Shown here one piece after another: positions 32,995-41,226 of a stretch of DNA of 42,691 nucleotides. Position 1 is the first letter of the stretch. The number at the start of each line of letters is the position of its first letter. Where the stretch lies: contig NZ_JAFKIC010000140.1 in NCBI RefSeq assembly GCF_017306585.1, forward strand, positions 1 through 42,691, written 5' to 3'. A model generated the notes under the pieces. The model was not told where the DNA came from, searched no databases, and was given only the letters and a program-made list of their open reading frames with translations. A program made the position numbers and the translations under genes. Origin of the DNA: Mesorhizobium sp. (GTDB lineage Bacteria > Pseudomonadota > Alphaproteobacteria > Rhizobiales > Rhizobiaceae).

Positions 32995-33698
32995 GCGGCG
33001 AGTTTTCCCGGCGCGAAAGCGGTGACGTCGATGATGCGATCGGCAACCGCCTCGCGCACCTCATGGTCATGGAAGATGCCGAGCAGGGCGACACCGGCCG
33101 CCTTCTTGGCGGCGATGAGTTCGATGACCACGTCGCGGTTGGTGGCGTCGAGCGAGGCGGTCGGCTCGTCGAGCAGCAGGATGGGATGCGCGGTGATGAA
33201 GCCGCGCGCGATATTGACGCGCTGCTGCTCGCCGCCGGAGAAGGTGGCCGGCGGCAAGGCCCAGAGTTTTTCCGGCAGGTTGAGCTTAGCCAGCAAGGCG
33301 CGCGCCTTGTCTCTCGCCGCTTCACGCTCCTCGCCGCGTTCCACCAGTGGTTCGGCGACGACGTCTAGCGCCGAGACGCGCGGTACGGTGCGCAGGAACT
33401 GGCTGACATAGCCGATCGTTTGCCGGCGTATGGCAAGCACCGTGCGCGGGCTGGCGTGCGCCAGGTCGACAAGCCCGTCCTCATGCATGACGATGATCTG
33501 CCCCTCGTCGACGGCGTAGTTGCCGTAGAGCATCTTCAGGATAGAGCTCTTGCCGGCGCCAGACGGGCCGCCGAGCACGGTGCATTCGCCGGCCTTGATC
33601 GAGAACGAGACACCGGCGACGACGGGGAGGTTGATGCCGTCGCGCAGATGCATGGTGAAGCTCTTGGCGACGTCGGAGACAACGAGGGGGGTGGGCAT
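32991..33698 (-). CDS. phnL: C-P lyase system protein PhnL
   Basis: This 235-residue ABC-type ATPase has Walker A GGPSGAGKSS, signature FSGGEQQRVNIARGF and Walker B PILLLDEPTASLDA. As in other PhnL proteins it has no dedicated permease. PhnK and PhnL ATPases associate with the PhnGHIJ core rather than with a membrane channel. The ATG at 33698 follows GCAGGTG by 5-6 bp; a GTG at 33704 overlapping the phnK stop is possible. Confidence 0.93.
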   Translation of the reverse strand: MPTPLVVSDVAKSFTMHLRDGINLPVVAGVSFSIKAGECTVLGGPSGAGKSSILKMLYGNYAVDEGQIIVMHEDGLVDLAHASPRTVLAIRRQTIGYVSQFLRTVPRVSALDVVAEPLVERGEEREAARDKARALLAKLNLPEKLWALPPATFSGGEQQRVNIARGFITAHPILLLDEPTASLDATNRDVVIELIAAKKAAGVALLGIFHDHEVREAVADRIIDVTAFAPGKLAA

Positions 33699-33700
33699 CG

Positions 33701-34477
33701 TCACACCTGCAAGATCGAGGAAACAAGCAATTGCGTGTAAGGCGCGCGCGGATCGTCGAGCACGCGGTCGGTCAGGCCGCTTTCGACGACGCGGCCGTCC
33801 TTCATCACCATCATGCGCTGCGACAGCAGCCGCGCCACGGCGAGGTCGTGGGTGACGACGATGGCCGCGAGGCCAAGGTCTGTGACCAGCCCGCGCAGCA
33901 GATCGAGCAGGCGAGCCTGCACCGAGACGTCGAGACCGCCGGTCGGCTCATCCATGAACACCAGGCGCGGGCCGGTGACGAGGTTGCGGGCGATCTGCAG
34001 GCGTTGGCGCATGCCGCCGGAAAAGGCGCGAGGCTCGTCGTCGATGCGGTCCTCGTCGATCTCGACGCGCGACAGCCAGTCGACGGCGGTGGCGCGGATC
34101 TTGCCGTAATGGCGGTCGCCGACCGCCATCAGCCGTTCGCCGACATTGGCGCCCGCCGACACCGTCATGCGCAGTCCGTCGGCCGGGTTCTGGTGGACGA
34201 AACCCCAGTCGGTGCGCATCAGGAAGCGGCGTTCGGCTTCGCTCATGCGGTAGAGTTCGCGGAACTGGCCATCACGCATGCGGTAGCTTGCGGTGCCGGA
34301 AGAGGGCAGCAGCCGCGTCGACAGGCAGTTGAGCAGCGTCGTCTTGCCGGAGCCGGATTCACCGACGACCGCCAGCACTTCGCCCGGCCACAGGTCGAAC
34401 GAGACGTTGTCGCAGCCGACGCGCGAACCATAGAATTTGGACAGTGCCGCAACGCGCAGCAGCGGTTCGTCGGTCAT
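33701..34477 (-). CDS. phnK: C-P lyase system protein PhnK
   Basis: This 258-residue ABC-type ATPase has Walker A GESGSGKTT, the PhnK-specific segment WGFVHQNPADGLRM, signature FSGGMRQRLQIARNL and Walker B RLVFMDEPTGGLDV. In E. coli PhnK binds the PhnJ face of the C-P lyase core. The ATG overlaps the phnJ stop (ATGA). Confidence 0.94.
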   Translation of the reverse strand: MTDEPLLRVAALSKFYGSRVGCDNVSFDLWPGEVLAVVGESGSGKTTLLNCLSTRLLPSSGTASYRMRDGQFRELYRMSEAERRFLMRTDWGFVHQNPADGLRMTVSAGANVGERLMAVGDRHYGKIRATAVDWLSRVEIDEDRIDDEPRAFSGGMRQRLQIARNLVTGPRLVFMDEPTGGLDVSVQARLLDLLRGLVTDLGLAAIVVTHDLAVARLLSQRMMVMKDGRVVESGLTDRVLDDPRAPYTQLLVSSILQV

Positions 34478-35391
34478 TGGGCCGGCTCCATTTTTTCCGA
34501 GGCAGGATGGGTTCCCGGGACGGTATGGGTTTCAGGGGCAAGGTGGCCGCGATGGCCATCGGCGCGCCGCTTCTCGCAATGGTCGGTGTCCGAGCAGACG
34601 AACATGTGGCCGCCATGGTCGTCGAGGATGACCTCGTCGAGATAGACATTCTCGGCTGCGCAGAGCGCGCAGGGCTGGTCGAATGTCTGCACTTCGAAAG
34701 GATGATCCTCGAAGTCGAGGCTGACGACATCGGTGAAGGGCGGCACCGCATAGATGCGCTTTTCGCGGCCGGCGCCGAACAGCTGCAGGGCTGGCGAGCG
34801 GTGCATCTTGGGATTGTCGAATTTCGGCGTCGGCGAGGGGTCCATCACGTAGCGGCCCTCGACCTTTACCGGATAGGCATAGGTGGTGGCGATGCGGCCG
34901 TGCTTGGCGATGTCCTCGTAGAGCTTCACATGCATGAGGCCGTATTCCTCGAGCGCATGCATCTTGCGTGTTTCGGTCTCGCGCGGCTCGAGGAAGCGCA
35001 ACGGTTCGGGGATAGGCACCTGGAAGACCAGCACCTGCCCTGCGGTCAGCGGATGTTCGGGTATGCGGTGGCGGGTCTGGATGATGGTGGCGGTTGCCGT
35101 ATCGGTGGTGACGGCGACATTGGCGACCTTCCTGAAGAAGGCGCGGATCGAGACGGCGTTGGTGGTGTCGTCGGCCCCCTGGTCGATGACCTTCAGCACA
35201 TCATCGGGACCGATGATCGAGGCGGTGACCTGCACGCCGCCGGTGCCCCAGCCATAGGGCATCGGCATTTCGCGCGAGGCAAACGGCACCTGGTAGCCGG
35301 GAATGGCGATGCCCTTGAGGATCGCCCGGCGGATCATCCGTTTGGTCTGTTCGTCGAGATAGGCGAAGTTGTAGGTGGCGATGTCGGTCAT
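34474..35391 (-). CDS. phnJ: Carbon-phosphorus lyase PhnJ
   Basis: This 305-residue radical-SAM-type enzyme cleaves the C-P bond of ribosyl-1-phosphonate 5-phosphate to give the hydrocarbon and the cyclic phosphate. The iron-sulfur ligands C241, C244, C266 and C272 and the glycyl-radical G32 (IAIPGYQ) fall at exactly the E. coli positions, so the enzyme looks fully active. The ATG at 35391 was chosen because it restores that numbering; an in-frame start 15 bp upstream is unlikely. It is separated from fosX by 274 bp that hold a small gene on the other strand, so it may have its own promoter. Confidence 0.96.
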   Translation of the reverse strand: MTDIATYNFAYLDEQTKRMIRRAILKGIAIPGYQVPFASREMPMPYGWGTGGVQVTASIIGPDDVLKVIDQGADDTTNAVSIRAFFRKVANVAVTTDTATATIIQTRHRIPEHPLTAGQVLVFQVPIPEPLRFLEPRETETRKMHALEEYGLMHVKLYEDIAKHGRIATTYAYPVKVEGRYVMDPSPTPKFDNPKMHRSPALQLFGAGREKRIYAVPPFTDVVSLDFEDHPFEVQTFDQPCALCAAENVYLDEVILDDHGGHMFVCSDTDHCEKRRADGHRGHLAPETHTVPGTHPASEKMEPAQ

Positions 35392-35456
35392 GGCGATCAC
35401 ATCCACATTGTGCTACTGGATTGACTTGCAAGGCGTGGAACCCGGATCAGATCAAA

Positions 35457-35663
35457 ATGAATCCTGCCGGATGGATGCACCTCGGAATCGTGCTGGTGGG
35501 GTTCGCTGCCGTCGTTGCCTTTTTCCTCCGAAGAATGGTTTTTCCGACTCCTACGGATGGCTCGCAGGGCGAGACTTACGGAGGTGGCGGCAACGGTTAT
35601 GGCGGGTATCAAGACCACGGGAGCCACTCCCACGATGGTGGTGGGCATGGGGGCGGACACTAG
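35457..35663 (+). CDS. Small membrane protein with Gly/His-rich tail, opposite strand within the phn locus
   Basis: This 68-residue protein has one membrane helix (about residues 7-24), a short basic FFLRRM boundary and a tail rich in Gly, His, Ser and Tyr (YGGGGNGYGGYQDHGSHSHD, then GGGHGGGH). The tail could bind metal. I do not recognise a family. It is on the plus strand between phnJ and fosX, both on the minus strand, and its stop is 2 bp from the fosX stop. The ribosome site is weak. A TTG at 35421 is an alternative start. Confidence 0.55.
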   Translation: MNPAGWMHLGIVLVGFAAVVAFFLRRMVFPTPTDGSQGETYGGGGNGYGGYQDHGSHSHDGGGHGGGH

Positions 35664-35665
35664 TT

Positions 35666-36085
35666 TCATTCCGCAACCTCCAGATGCCGCGCGTACCGCG
35701 CCAATCGCTCATCGAGCGTGCCGGTGTGCAGTTCGAACATGTGATTGTCGTCGTCGTAGAAATAGATCGAGCGGCCTTCGCCCTCGACGCGCGGTCGCGG
35801 CGGGCGCATGTCGAGCCCAAGCCTGCCGATACGTTCGGCATATTTGTCGAAATCGGCGTCATCGATCTTGAAGGCGACGTGGTTGTAGCTGCGCTCCGGC
35901 AGCTTCTCGCCCTCCATGATGGCGATCCAGATGTCGCCGATCAGGAAGAATTTTTCGCGCGACAGCGAGAACTGTTCGGCATCGCTGGCATAGACCTCGC
36001 GGGCGTCGAACACGCCCTCCAGAATCCCGGTCATCCGGTCGAGGTCGCGCACGATGAAAGTCATGTGGGAAAGACCTTCGATCAT
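35666..36085 (-). CDS. fosX: FosX-type fosfomycin epoxide hydrolase
   Basis: This 139-residue vicinal-oxygen-chelate protein has metal ligands H7, H69 and E118 and the FosX-specific catalytic E44, all at the numbering of Listeria FosX. The EGEGRSIYFYDDDNHMFELH segment is nearly diagnostic. FosX is a Mn-dependent enzyme that adds water to fosfomycin, itself a phosphonate. A genomic FosX of Mesorhizobium loti has been characterised. Its ATG overlaps the phnI stop (ATGA), so it is made with the C-P lyase core. The natural substrate may be a phosphonate epoxide or a related operon intermediate. Confidence 0.93.
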   Translation of the reverse strand: MIEGLSHMTFIVRDLDRMTGILEGVFDAREVYASDAEQFSLSREKFFLIGDIWIAIMEGEKLPERSYNHVAFKIDDADFDKYAERIGRLGLDMRPPRPRVEGEGRSIYFYDDDNHMFELHTGTLDERLARYARHLEVAE

Positions 36086-37194
36086 TCGGCGGCCTCCCGC
36101 TTTTCTTCCGCTTTCTCCGGATTTTCCCGCGCGTCGTATTCGGCGCGCATGCGGCGCACGAGGTCGAGCTCGGCCTGGAAGTCGACATAGTGCGGCAGCT
36201 TCAGATGCTCGACGAAGCCGGTCGCCTGGACGTTGTCGGAATGCGAGATGACGAACTCCTCATCCTGCGCCGCCGCGACGACGTCCTCGCCGAGTTCCCT
36301 GGCGCGCAGCGCGCGGTCGCAGAGCGCCATGGCCATCGCCTTGCGTTCGCTCTGGCCGAAGACGAGACCGTAGCCGCGGGTGAACTGCGGCGGCGCCTTG
36401 GCCGAGCCCTTGAACTGGTTGACCATCTGGCATTCGGTGACACGCACGGTGCCGAGGGGTGCTGCGAAGGGCAGTTCGGGGACGTCGAGTTCCAGTTCGA
36501 CCTCGCCGATGCGGATCTCGCCGACGAAGGGATGGTTGCGGGCATAGCCGCGCTGGGTCGAATAGCCGAGCGCCAGGAGAAAGCCCTCGTCGCCGCGCGA
36601 CAGAGCCTGCAGGCGGATATCGCGCGCCACCGGGAATTCCAGCGGCTCGCGGGTGATGTCGCCGGGGACATGATCCCCGGGCATTTCGCCATCGGGTTCG
36701 ATCAGGCCTTCGCGGGCGAGGATCGCCGAGACACGCGGCATGGCCTGCGCTTCCGCCTCGCGTCGCAACGGCTCGGCGACTTCAGCGCCGGCGGCAAGTT
36801 CGGGATCGAGCAGCCGGTGCGTATAGTCGAAGGTCGGGCCGAGCAATTGGCCCCCGGGCAGATCCTTGTAGGTTGCCGACACGCGCCGTTCGACCAGCAT
36901 GGCGCCGGTGTCGATCGGCTTGGTGTAGCCGAAGCGCGGCAGCGTGGTGCGGTATGCGCGCACCAGGAAGATCGCCTCGATCATGTCGCCGCGCGCCTGG
37001 ACGATGGCGAGCGCGGCGAGCTCCCGGTCGTAGAGGGAGCCTTCGCTCATCACCCGGTCGACGCCGAGCGCCAATTGTTCGACGATCTGGTCGAGGCGCA
37101 GCGCCGGCACGGAGCGATCGCCACGCCGGCGGTCGGCAAGCAGGCTGTGGGCATTGGCAATGGCGGCTTCGCCGCCTTTTACCGCGACATACAT
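36082..37194 (-). CDS. phnI: C-P lyase core complex protein PhnI
   Basis: This 370-residue protein is the nucleosidase-type subunit that, with PhnG, H and L, couples phosphonate to ATP ribose in place of adenine. Diagnostic parts are MYVAVKGGEAAIANAH at the start and TECQMVNQFKGSAKAPPQFTRGYG (split, about residues 263-286). Near the C-terminus are SHSDNVQATGFVEHLKLPHYVDFQ and a Glu-rich tail. The ATG follows GGAGG and lies 1 bp past the phnH stop. Confidence 0.95.
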   Translation of the reverse strand: MYVAVKGGEAAIANAHSLLADRRRGDRSVPALRLDQIVEQLALGVDRVMSEGSLYDRELAALAIVQARGDMIEAIFLVRAYRTTLPRFGYTKPIDTGAMLVERRVSATYKDLPGGQLLGPTFDYTHRLLDPELAAGAEVAEPLRREAEAQAMPRVSAILAREGLIEPDGEMPGDHVPGDITREPLEFPVARDIRLQALSRGDEGFLLALGYSTQRGYARNHPFVGEIRIGEVELELDVPELPFAAPLGTVRVTECQMVNQFKGSAKAPPQFTRGYGLVFGQSERKAMAMALCDRALRARELGEDVVAAAQDEEFVISHSDNVQATGFVEHLKLPHYVDFQAELDLVRRMRAEYDARENPEKAEEKREAAE

Positions 37195-37195
37195 G

Positions 37196-37807
37196 CTAGG
37201 CCTCCATCATCTTGATGCGCGTCGTGCGCGGCAGGCAGGCTATGGCTTCGGCGGAAGCGAGAATGATGTCGACGCCGCGCGGGAAACGCTTGTTGTTCTG
37301 CTTCCACTGCTCGATGAAGTGGCGTGGCATCTGCGCCGGCGCGATCGTGGCCGTCGTTTCGATGCCGGGACCTTCGAGCAGCAGCGAAGCGCCCGAGGTG
37401 AGATCGGCGACCTGCAGGACCAGCGTCGTCGAGCGGTCGGGATAGTCCTGCGTGCCTTGCGAAAAACCGTCCAGCGCCATCATCTCGGCCGGCGTCGCGA
37501 TGAAGGCGAAATGCGCGTCGGCCGGCGTGTTGGCCAGCGGCGCGCCGGAGTGGAAGCCGAGCCAGGACATGACCGCGGCCGAGGCGTGCAGGGCCGGATC
37601 GAGCCACACCGGCGTGTCGTTGTCGCACAGCGCCAGCGCGATGGCGCCCGAGGTGGCCGAAAGCGGCGCCGGCGGACGGGCGAAAGCAGATATCGGCTGC
37701 ACGCTGCCCGGCCGCGCCATGGCGTCCATGACGGCGCGGAACACGGCCTGGGCGTTGAAGACCGGATCGGCGAAGCCGCCCTCGATCGATTGAGCTGCGA
37801 TGTCCAT
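37196..37807 (-). CDS. phnH: C-P lyase core complex protein PhnH
   Basis: This 203-residue protein starts MDIAAQSIEGGFADPVFNAQ and has FRAVMDAMARPGSVQP (about 23-38), the PhnH signature. It then has LALCDNDTPVWLD and the C-terminal RFPRGVDIILAS. It is a structural subunit of the PhnGHIJ complex. The ATG overlaps the phnG stop (TGATG). A longer in-frame reading back to 38179 runs through phnG and was rejected. Confidence 0.95.
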   Translation of the reverse strand: MDIAAQSIEGGFADPVFNAQAVFRAVMDAMARPGSVQPISAFARPPAPLSATSGAIALALCDNDTPVWLDPALHASAAVMSWLGFHSGAPLANTPADAHFAFIATPAEMMALDGFSQGTQDYPDRSTTLVLQVADLTSGASLLLEGPGIETTATIAPAQMPRHFIEQWKQNNKRFPRGVDIILASAEAIACLPRTTRIKMMEA

Positions 37808-38268
37808 CAGTCTTCTCCGCGAACCATGGTGAAGAAATCCACCTTCGTGGCCGCGGTTTGCGCGCGGCGCTTTTCCTGGGCCGAAGTCAGTGCCGACCTC
37901 AAAGGCGCGATCAGTCCGGCTTCGACCTCGGCGCGGCGGGCAGGGTCCTGCCACAGGGCGTCGGCGATGGCCGCGAGCTTTGCCTTCTGCTTGTCGCGGC
38001 CAAGCGCGTAGCAATGGCCGACCTGTCCGGACGGCACGCGCACGGTGGCGCGGGTGACGGTGGCTTCGCCGACATTGAACGGCGCGCCGCCGCCGCCGAT
38101 GCGGCCGCGCAGCGTCACGAGGCCGGTCTCGGGGCCGCGCAGCAGTTCGGCTTCCGCCGGCAGGCCGGCCTCGTTCCACAGCCGGACGATGTCGTCACCG
38201 CTGGATTGCGCCAGCGTCGCCATGGCGGCCTTGCGCTCTGCCTGGTCGCGGGCTTCCTGTCCTCGCAT
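37807..38268 (-). CDS. phnG: C-P lyase core complex protein PhnG
   Basis: This 153-residue protein has the PhnG features PETGLVTLRGRIGGGGAPFN (about residues 46-65), EATVTRATVR and GHCYALGRDKQKAKLAAIADAL (about 84-105). It is the first gene of the operon, transcribed from the promoter at 38321-38348 with a PhnF-type operator at the transcript start. Confidence 0.95.
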   Translation of the reverse strand: MRGQEARDQAERKAAMATLAQSSGDDIVRLWNEAGLPAEAELLRGPETGLVTLRGRIGGGGAPFNVGEATVTRATVRVPSGQVGHCYALGRDKQKAKLAAIADALWQDPARRAEVEAGLIAPLRSALTSAQEKRRAQTAATKVDFFTMVRGED

Positions 38269-38292
38269 CGCCTGTTTTCCTCTTTGCTAAAT

Positions 38293-38312
38293 TTGTCTAT
38301 TGATATAGACAA
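38293..38312. promoter_or_regulatory. PhnF operator
   Basis: TTGTCTATTGATATAGACAA is a perfect inverted repeat with 8-bp arms (TTGTCTAT/ATAGACAA) around TGAT. On the minus strand a further TTGTATAG half-site precedes it directly (38313-38320). It lies between phnG and phnF, overlapping the expected transcript start of phnG. The HutC-type PhnF is the likely binder. Confidence 0.75.
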
Positions 38313-38320
38313 CTATACAA

Positions 38321-38348
38321 ATTATACATACTACCTAGCGCGAGTCCA
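38321..38348 (-). promoter_or_regulatory. Promoter of the phnG operon
   Basis: On the minus strand TGGACT (38343-38348) and a consensus TATAAT (38321-38326, preceded by TG) are 16 bp apart. The start would be near 38314, next to the operator. For phnF on the plus strand, TTGATA (38300-38305) and TATACA (38323-38328) at 17 bp form a weaker overlapping candidate. Confidence 0.65.
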
Positions 38349-38404
38349 TGACGGGTGCATGACAGGCGCGGAATGCCGGGGGCGGCAGAGGCTGGGGACC
38401 ATTC

Positions 38405-39154
38405 ATGATCGGGCGGCAAGGCGTAGACAGCATCGAGAGGCGCAGCGGCGTCTCCTTGTGGCGGCAGATCGCCGACAGGATCCTGCATGCGATCTCGACC
38501 GGCGATTTCGCCGAGAATGCCGCACTGCCGCCGGAAATGGCGCTGGCCGAACGCTACGGCGTCAATCGCCACACGGTGCGCAGCGCCATCGCGGCGCTGG
38601 TGCAGGAAGGCGTGCTGCGCGCCGAGCAGGGACGCGGCACGTTCGTGCTGTCGCGCAAGCGGCTCTCCTATCCGATCGGGACGCGTACACGCTTCTCGAC
38701 GGGCCTGCAGGGGCAGACGTCGGAGCGGCATATCGTGCTGCTCGCCTCATCGGTAGAGCCGGCCAGCCAGCGTATCGCCGAGGGGCTCGGACTGGCCAAG
38801 GGCGCCGAGGTGATAAGGCTGGAGACGCGCGGCGAGGCTGACGGGCGGCCGATATCGCGCGCCACCGCGTGGTTCGACGCCAGGCGTTTTACCGGCATCG
38901 ACAAGGCCATGGCCGAGACTGGATCGATCACCGCATCGCTGAGCCGCTTCGGCATAGACGACTATCTCCGGCAATCGACCGTGCTGTCGGCGCGCCATGC
39001 CGATGCGGCCGACCTTGCCGACCTTGACCTGCAGCCCGGCGCCATCGTGCTGGTGACGGTCGCCGTCAATGTCACGCCGGACGGCCAGCCGATCCAGTTT
39101 TCCGAGTCGCGCTTCCCGGCCGAGCGGATCGAGTTGAAACTGTCGGCGCTATAA
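38405..39154 (+). CDS. phnF: Phosphonate metabolism transcriptional regulator PhnF (GntR/HutC)
   Basis: This 249-residue regulator has an N-terminal GntR winged helix (LPPEMALAERYGVNRHTVRSAIAALVQEGVL, split, about residues 41-71; GRGTFV wing at 76-81). The C-terminal part is a HutC/UTRA ligand domain. It is divergent from phnG across 136 bp that contain a perfect palindrome. It probably represses the phn operon and itself. GGGGA lies upstream of the ATG. Confidence 0.93.
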   Translation: MIGRQGVDSIERRSGVSLWRQIADRILHAISTGDFAENAALPPEMALAERYGVNRHTVRSAIAALVQEGVLRAEQGRGTFVLSRKRLSYPIGTRTRFSTGLQGQTSERHIVLLASSVEPASQRIAEGLGLAKGAEVIRLETRGEADGRPISRATAWFDARRFTGIDKAMAETGSITASLSRFGIDDYLRQSTVLSARHADAADLADLDLQPGAIVLVTVAVNVTPDGQPIQFSESRFPAERIELKLSAL

Positions 39155-39168
39155 GGCGGCCGGTCCGT

Positions 39169-40185
39169 TTATCCGACCTCGATCACGGCCTTGATCAGGC
39201 CGGATTTCTCATGCGCCCATCTTGCGAGATCGCGCGGCGTGTCTTCCAGCGTGGTGCGGTGGGTGACGAGCTTGGCCAAGGGCACCGCGCCATTGCGGAT
39301 CGAGGTGGCGACGTGGTCGAAGTCGGCCTTCAGCGCGTTGCGGCTGCCGATCAGCGTCATCTCTCGCTTGTGGAATTCGGGATCGGAAAAGACGATGTCG
39401 TCCTTGACCACGCTGACCAGCACCAGCGTGCCGCCATGCGCGACGTGGGCGAAGGCCGACTGCACCGATTGCGTGTTGCCGGTGGCGTCGAACACCACGT
39501 CGAACCCTTCGCCGCCGGAAGCGTCGCGAACCAACTCAGCTGCCGTTTTCCTGGAGCCGTCGAGCGTGGCGAAGCCGAGCTCGCTCTCGGCAAAGCCGAG
39601 CCGCTCGCTGCTCATGTCGAGCAGGCTGACGTCGAGCCCGGCGATGCGGGCGAAGATCGCGGTGCCGAGCCCGATCGGGCCGGCGCCGATGACCAGTGTG
39701 CGGGCGCCGGGATCGGCGCGGGCGCGGCGCACGGCATGCGCGCCGATGGCCAGGAATTCGACCGCCGCGGCGTCGGCCAGCGACAGGCCGTTGGCCGGGT
39801 AGAGATTTCGCGCCGGCACCAGGATCCGGTCGCACATGGCGCCGTCGCGATGCACGCCGAGCACTTCGATTCGCACACAGCAATTCGGCTTGCCGTGCCG
39901 GCAGGCTATGCATTTGCCGCAGGCGAGATAGGGATTGATGATGACAGGCTCGCCAACGGCGAGATCGACGCCATCGCCGGTCCCGACGACAGTCCCTGAA
40001 ACTTCATGGCCCATGATGCGGGGGTAGGCGAGGAATGGATGCTTGCCTTCGAAAATGTGATAGTCGGTGCCGCAGATGCCGACATGGCTGACCGCGACCA
40101 GCGCCCAGCCGGCAGGCGGAGCGTCGGGCGCGGGACGGTCTTCGACGACAAGGTCGCCGGGCGAGCGGCAGACGACGGCTCTCAT
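39169..40185 (-). CDS. Zinc-dependent alcohol dehydrogenase family protein (polyol/L-idonate 5-dehydrogenase-like)
   Basis: This 338-residue medium-chain dehydrogenase has catalytic zinc residues C38 (GICGTDYH), H60 and E61 (GHEVSG). Structural zinc cysteines are C89, C92, C95 and C103. The cofactor motif GAGPIG is at 167-172. Relatives oxidise sorbitol, galactitol, idonate or threonine. It follows the permease and ATPase of a sugar importer in the same direction, so it probably oxidises the imported polyol or sugar acid. It ends 14 bp from the convergent phnF. Confidence 0.9.
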   Translation of the reverse strand: MRAVVCRSPGDLVVEDRPAPDAPPAGWALVAVSHVGICGTDYHIFEGKHPFLAYPRIMGHEVSGTVVGTGDGVDLAVGEPVIINPYLACGKCIACRHGKPNCCVRIEVLGVHRDGAMCDRILVPARNLYPANGLSLADAAAVEFLAIGAHAVRRARADPGARTLVIGAGPIGLGTAIFARIAGLDVSLLDMSSERLGFAESELGFATLDGSRKTAAELVRDASGGEGFDVVFDATGNTQSVQSAFAHVAHGGTLVLVSVVKDDIVFSDPEFHKREMTLIGSRNALKADFDHVATSIRNGAVPLAKLVTHRTTLEDTPRDLARWAHEKSGLIKAVIEVG

Positions 40186-40210
40186 GCTTCAATCCAGTTC
40201 TGTTCATGAA

Positions 40211-40244
40211 ATCGCCGGCCCGCCTGAGGTGACGGACCGGCGAT
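40211..40244 (-). other. Stem-loop between permease and dehydrogenase genes
   Basis: ATCGCCGGCCCG (40211-40222) and CGGACCGGCGAT (40233-40244) pair with one mismatch around a 10-base loop. It lies in the 72-bp gap of the operon. With no T-run it is more likely a stabilising or processing element than a terminator. Confidence 0.5.
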
Positions 40245-40257
40245 GGAATCCTGATGG

Positions 40258-41226
40258 CTACTTGCCGCCGCGCCGGCGCAGTCCGTCGAAATAGACGATG
40301 ACGATGATCAGCACGCCGGTGATGATGCGCTGCCAGAAGGCGTTGACGTTGAGCAGGTTGGCGCCGTTGTTGATGGTCGCCAGGATGAAGGCGCCGAGCA
40401 GCGGGCCATGCACCGAGCCGACCGCGCCGAACAGCGACGTGCCGCCGATGACTGACGAGGCGATCGCCTGCAATTCCCAACCCTCAGCCTGGGTCGGGTT
40501 GCCGATGCCGATGCGCGAGGCGAGCAGCACGCCGACGAAGGCGGCGCAGAGGCCCGACAGCGTGTAGGCCATGTAGATGGTGCGCTGGACATTGACGCCG
40601 GACAGGCGCGAGGCCTCGGCGTTGGAGCCGACCGAGAAGAGATAGCGGCCCCAGCGGCTGTGATGCAGGAAGATATAGGCCGGGACGCCGACCAGGATGA
40701 CCATCCAGAACAGGTTGGGCACGCCGAGAAAGGAGTTGCGCGAGAACTCCTGGAAGGCGTCATTGTTGATCGAAATCGAATTGCCGTTGGTCATCAGCAG
40801 GCCGATGCCGCGCAGCGAGGTCAGCGTCGCCAGCGTGATGATGAAAGGCGGCAGGCCCATCTTGACGATGCCGAAGCCATGGAAGAGCCCGATGGCGACG
40901 CCGACCAGCAGCGTGAGCAGGATGGCGAGGAAAACCGGTACGCCGGCATTGATCAGCATGGCGGTGACGACGGTGGCGAAGCCGACCACCGCGCCGACGG
41001 ACAGATCGATGCCGCCGGTGATGATGACGAAGGTCTGGCCGACCGCCAGGATGGCGATCATCGAACCCTGGCGCAGAAGGTTCGAGATGTTGTTGGCCGA
41101 GGCGAAGCTCGGCGTCGCCACCGACAGGATGACCCACAGCAGCACCAGCAGCGCCAGCAGCGTCAGCCCGAACAGGGCGTTGTAATTGCGCTTCGGTTTC
41201 TCGGCGGGGATAGCCTCGGTGCTCAT
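40258..41226 (-). CDS. Sugar ABC transporter permease, RbsC type (CUT2)
   Basis: This 322-residue inner-membrane protein has about 8-10 hydrophobic segments. CUT2 hallmarks are AVGQTFVIITGGIDLSVGAVVG (split, about residues 61-82), a GLPPFIITLATLTSLRGIG segment (about 122-140), SVGSNAEASRLSGVNV and GGTSLFGAVGSVHGPLLGA. It works with the RbsA-type ATPase upstream, whose stop overlaps this ATG (ATGA). No binding protein is visible, so it is probably beyond the window end. Confidence 0.93.
   Translation of the reverse strand: MSTEAIPAEKPKRNYNALFGLTLLALLVLLWVILSVATPSFASANNISNLLRQGSMIAILAVGQTFVIITGGIDLSVGAVVGFATVVTAMLINAGVPVFLAILLTLLVGVAIGLFHGFGIVKMGLPPFIITLATLTSLRGIGLLMTNGNSISINNDAFQEFSRNSFLGVPNLFWMVILVGVPAYIFLHHSRWGRYLFSVGSNAEASRLSGVNVQRTIYMAYTLSGLCAAFVGVLLASRIGIGNPTQAEGWELQAIASSVIGGTSLFGAVGSVHGPLLGAFILATINNGANLLNVNAFWQRIITGVLIIVIVYFDGLRRRGGK

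Noticed and set aside
35666-36085. FosX as a recently acquired resistance gene
   Set aside because: No mobile element, no composition break and overlapping coupling to phnI; a native operon gene is more likely.
37196-38179. PhnH with a 124-residue N-terminal extension
   Set aside because: The extension overlaps phnG in another frame, and the standard PhnH start at 37807 overlaps the phnG stop.
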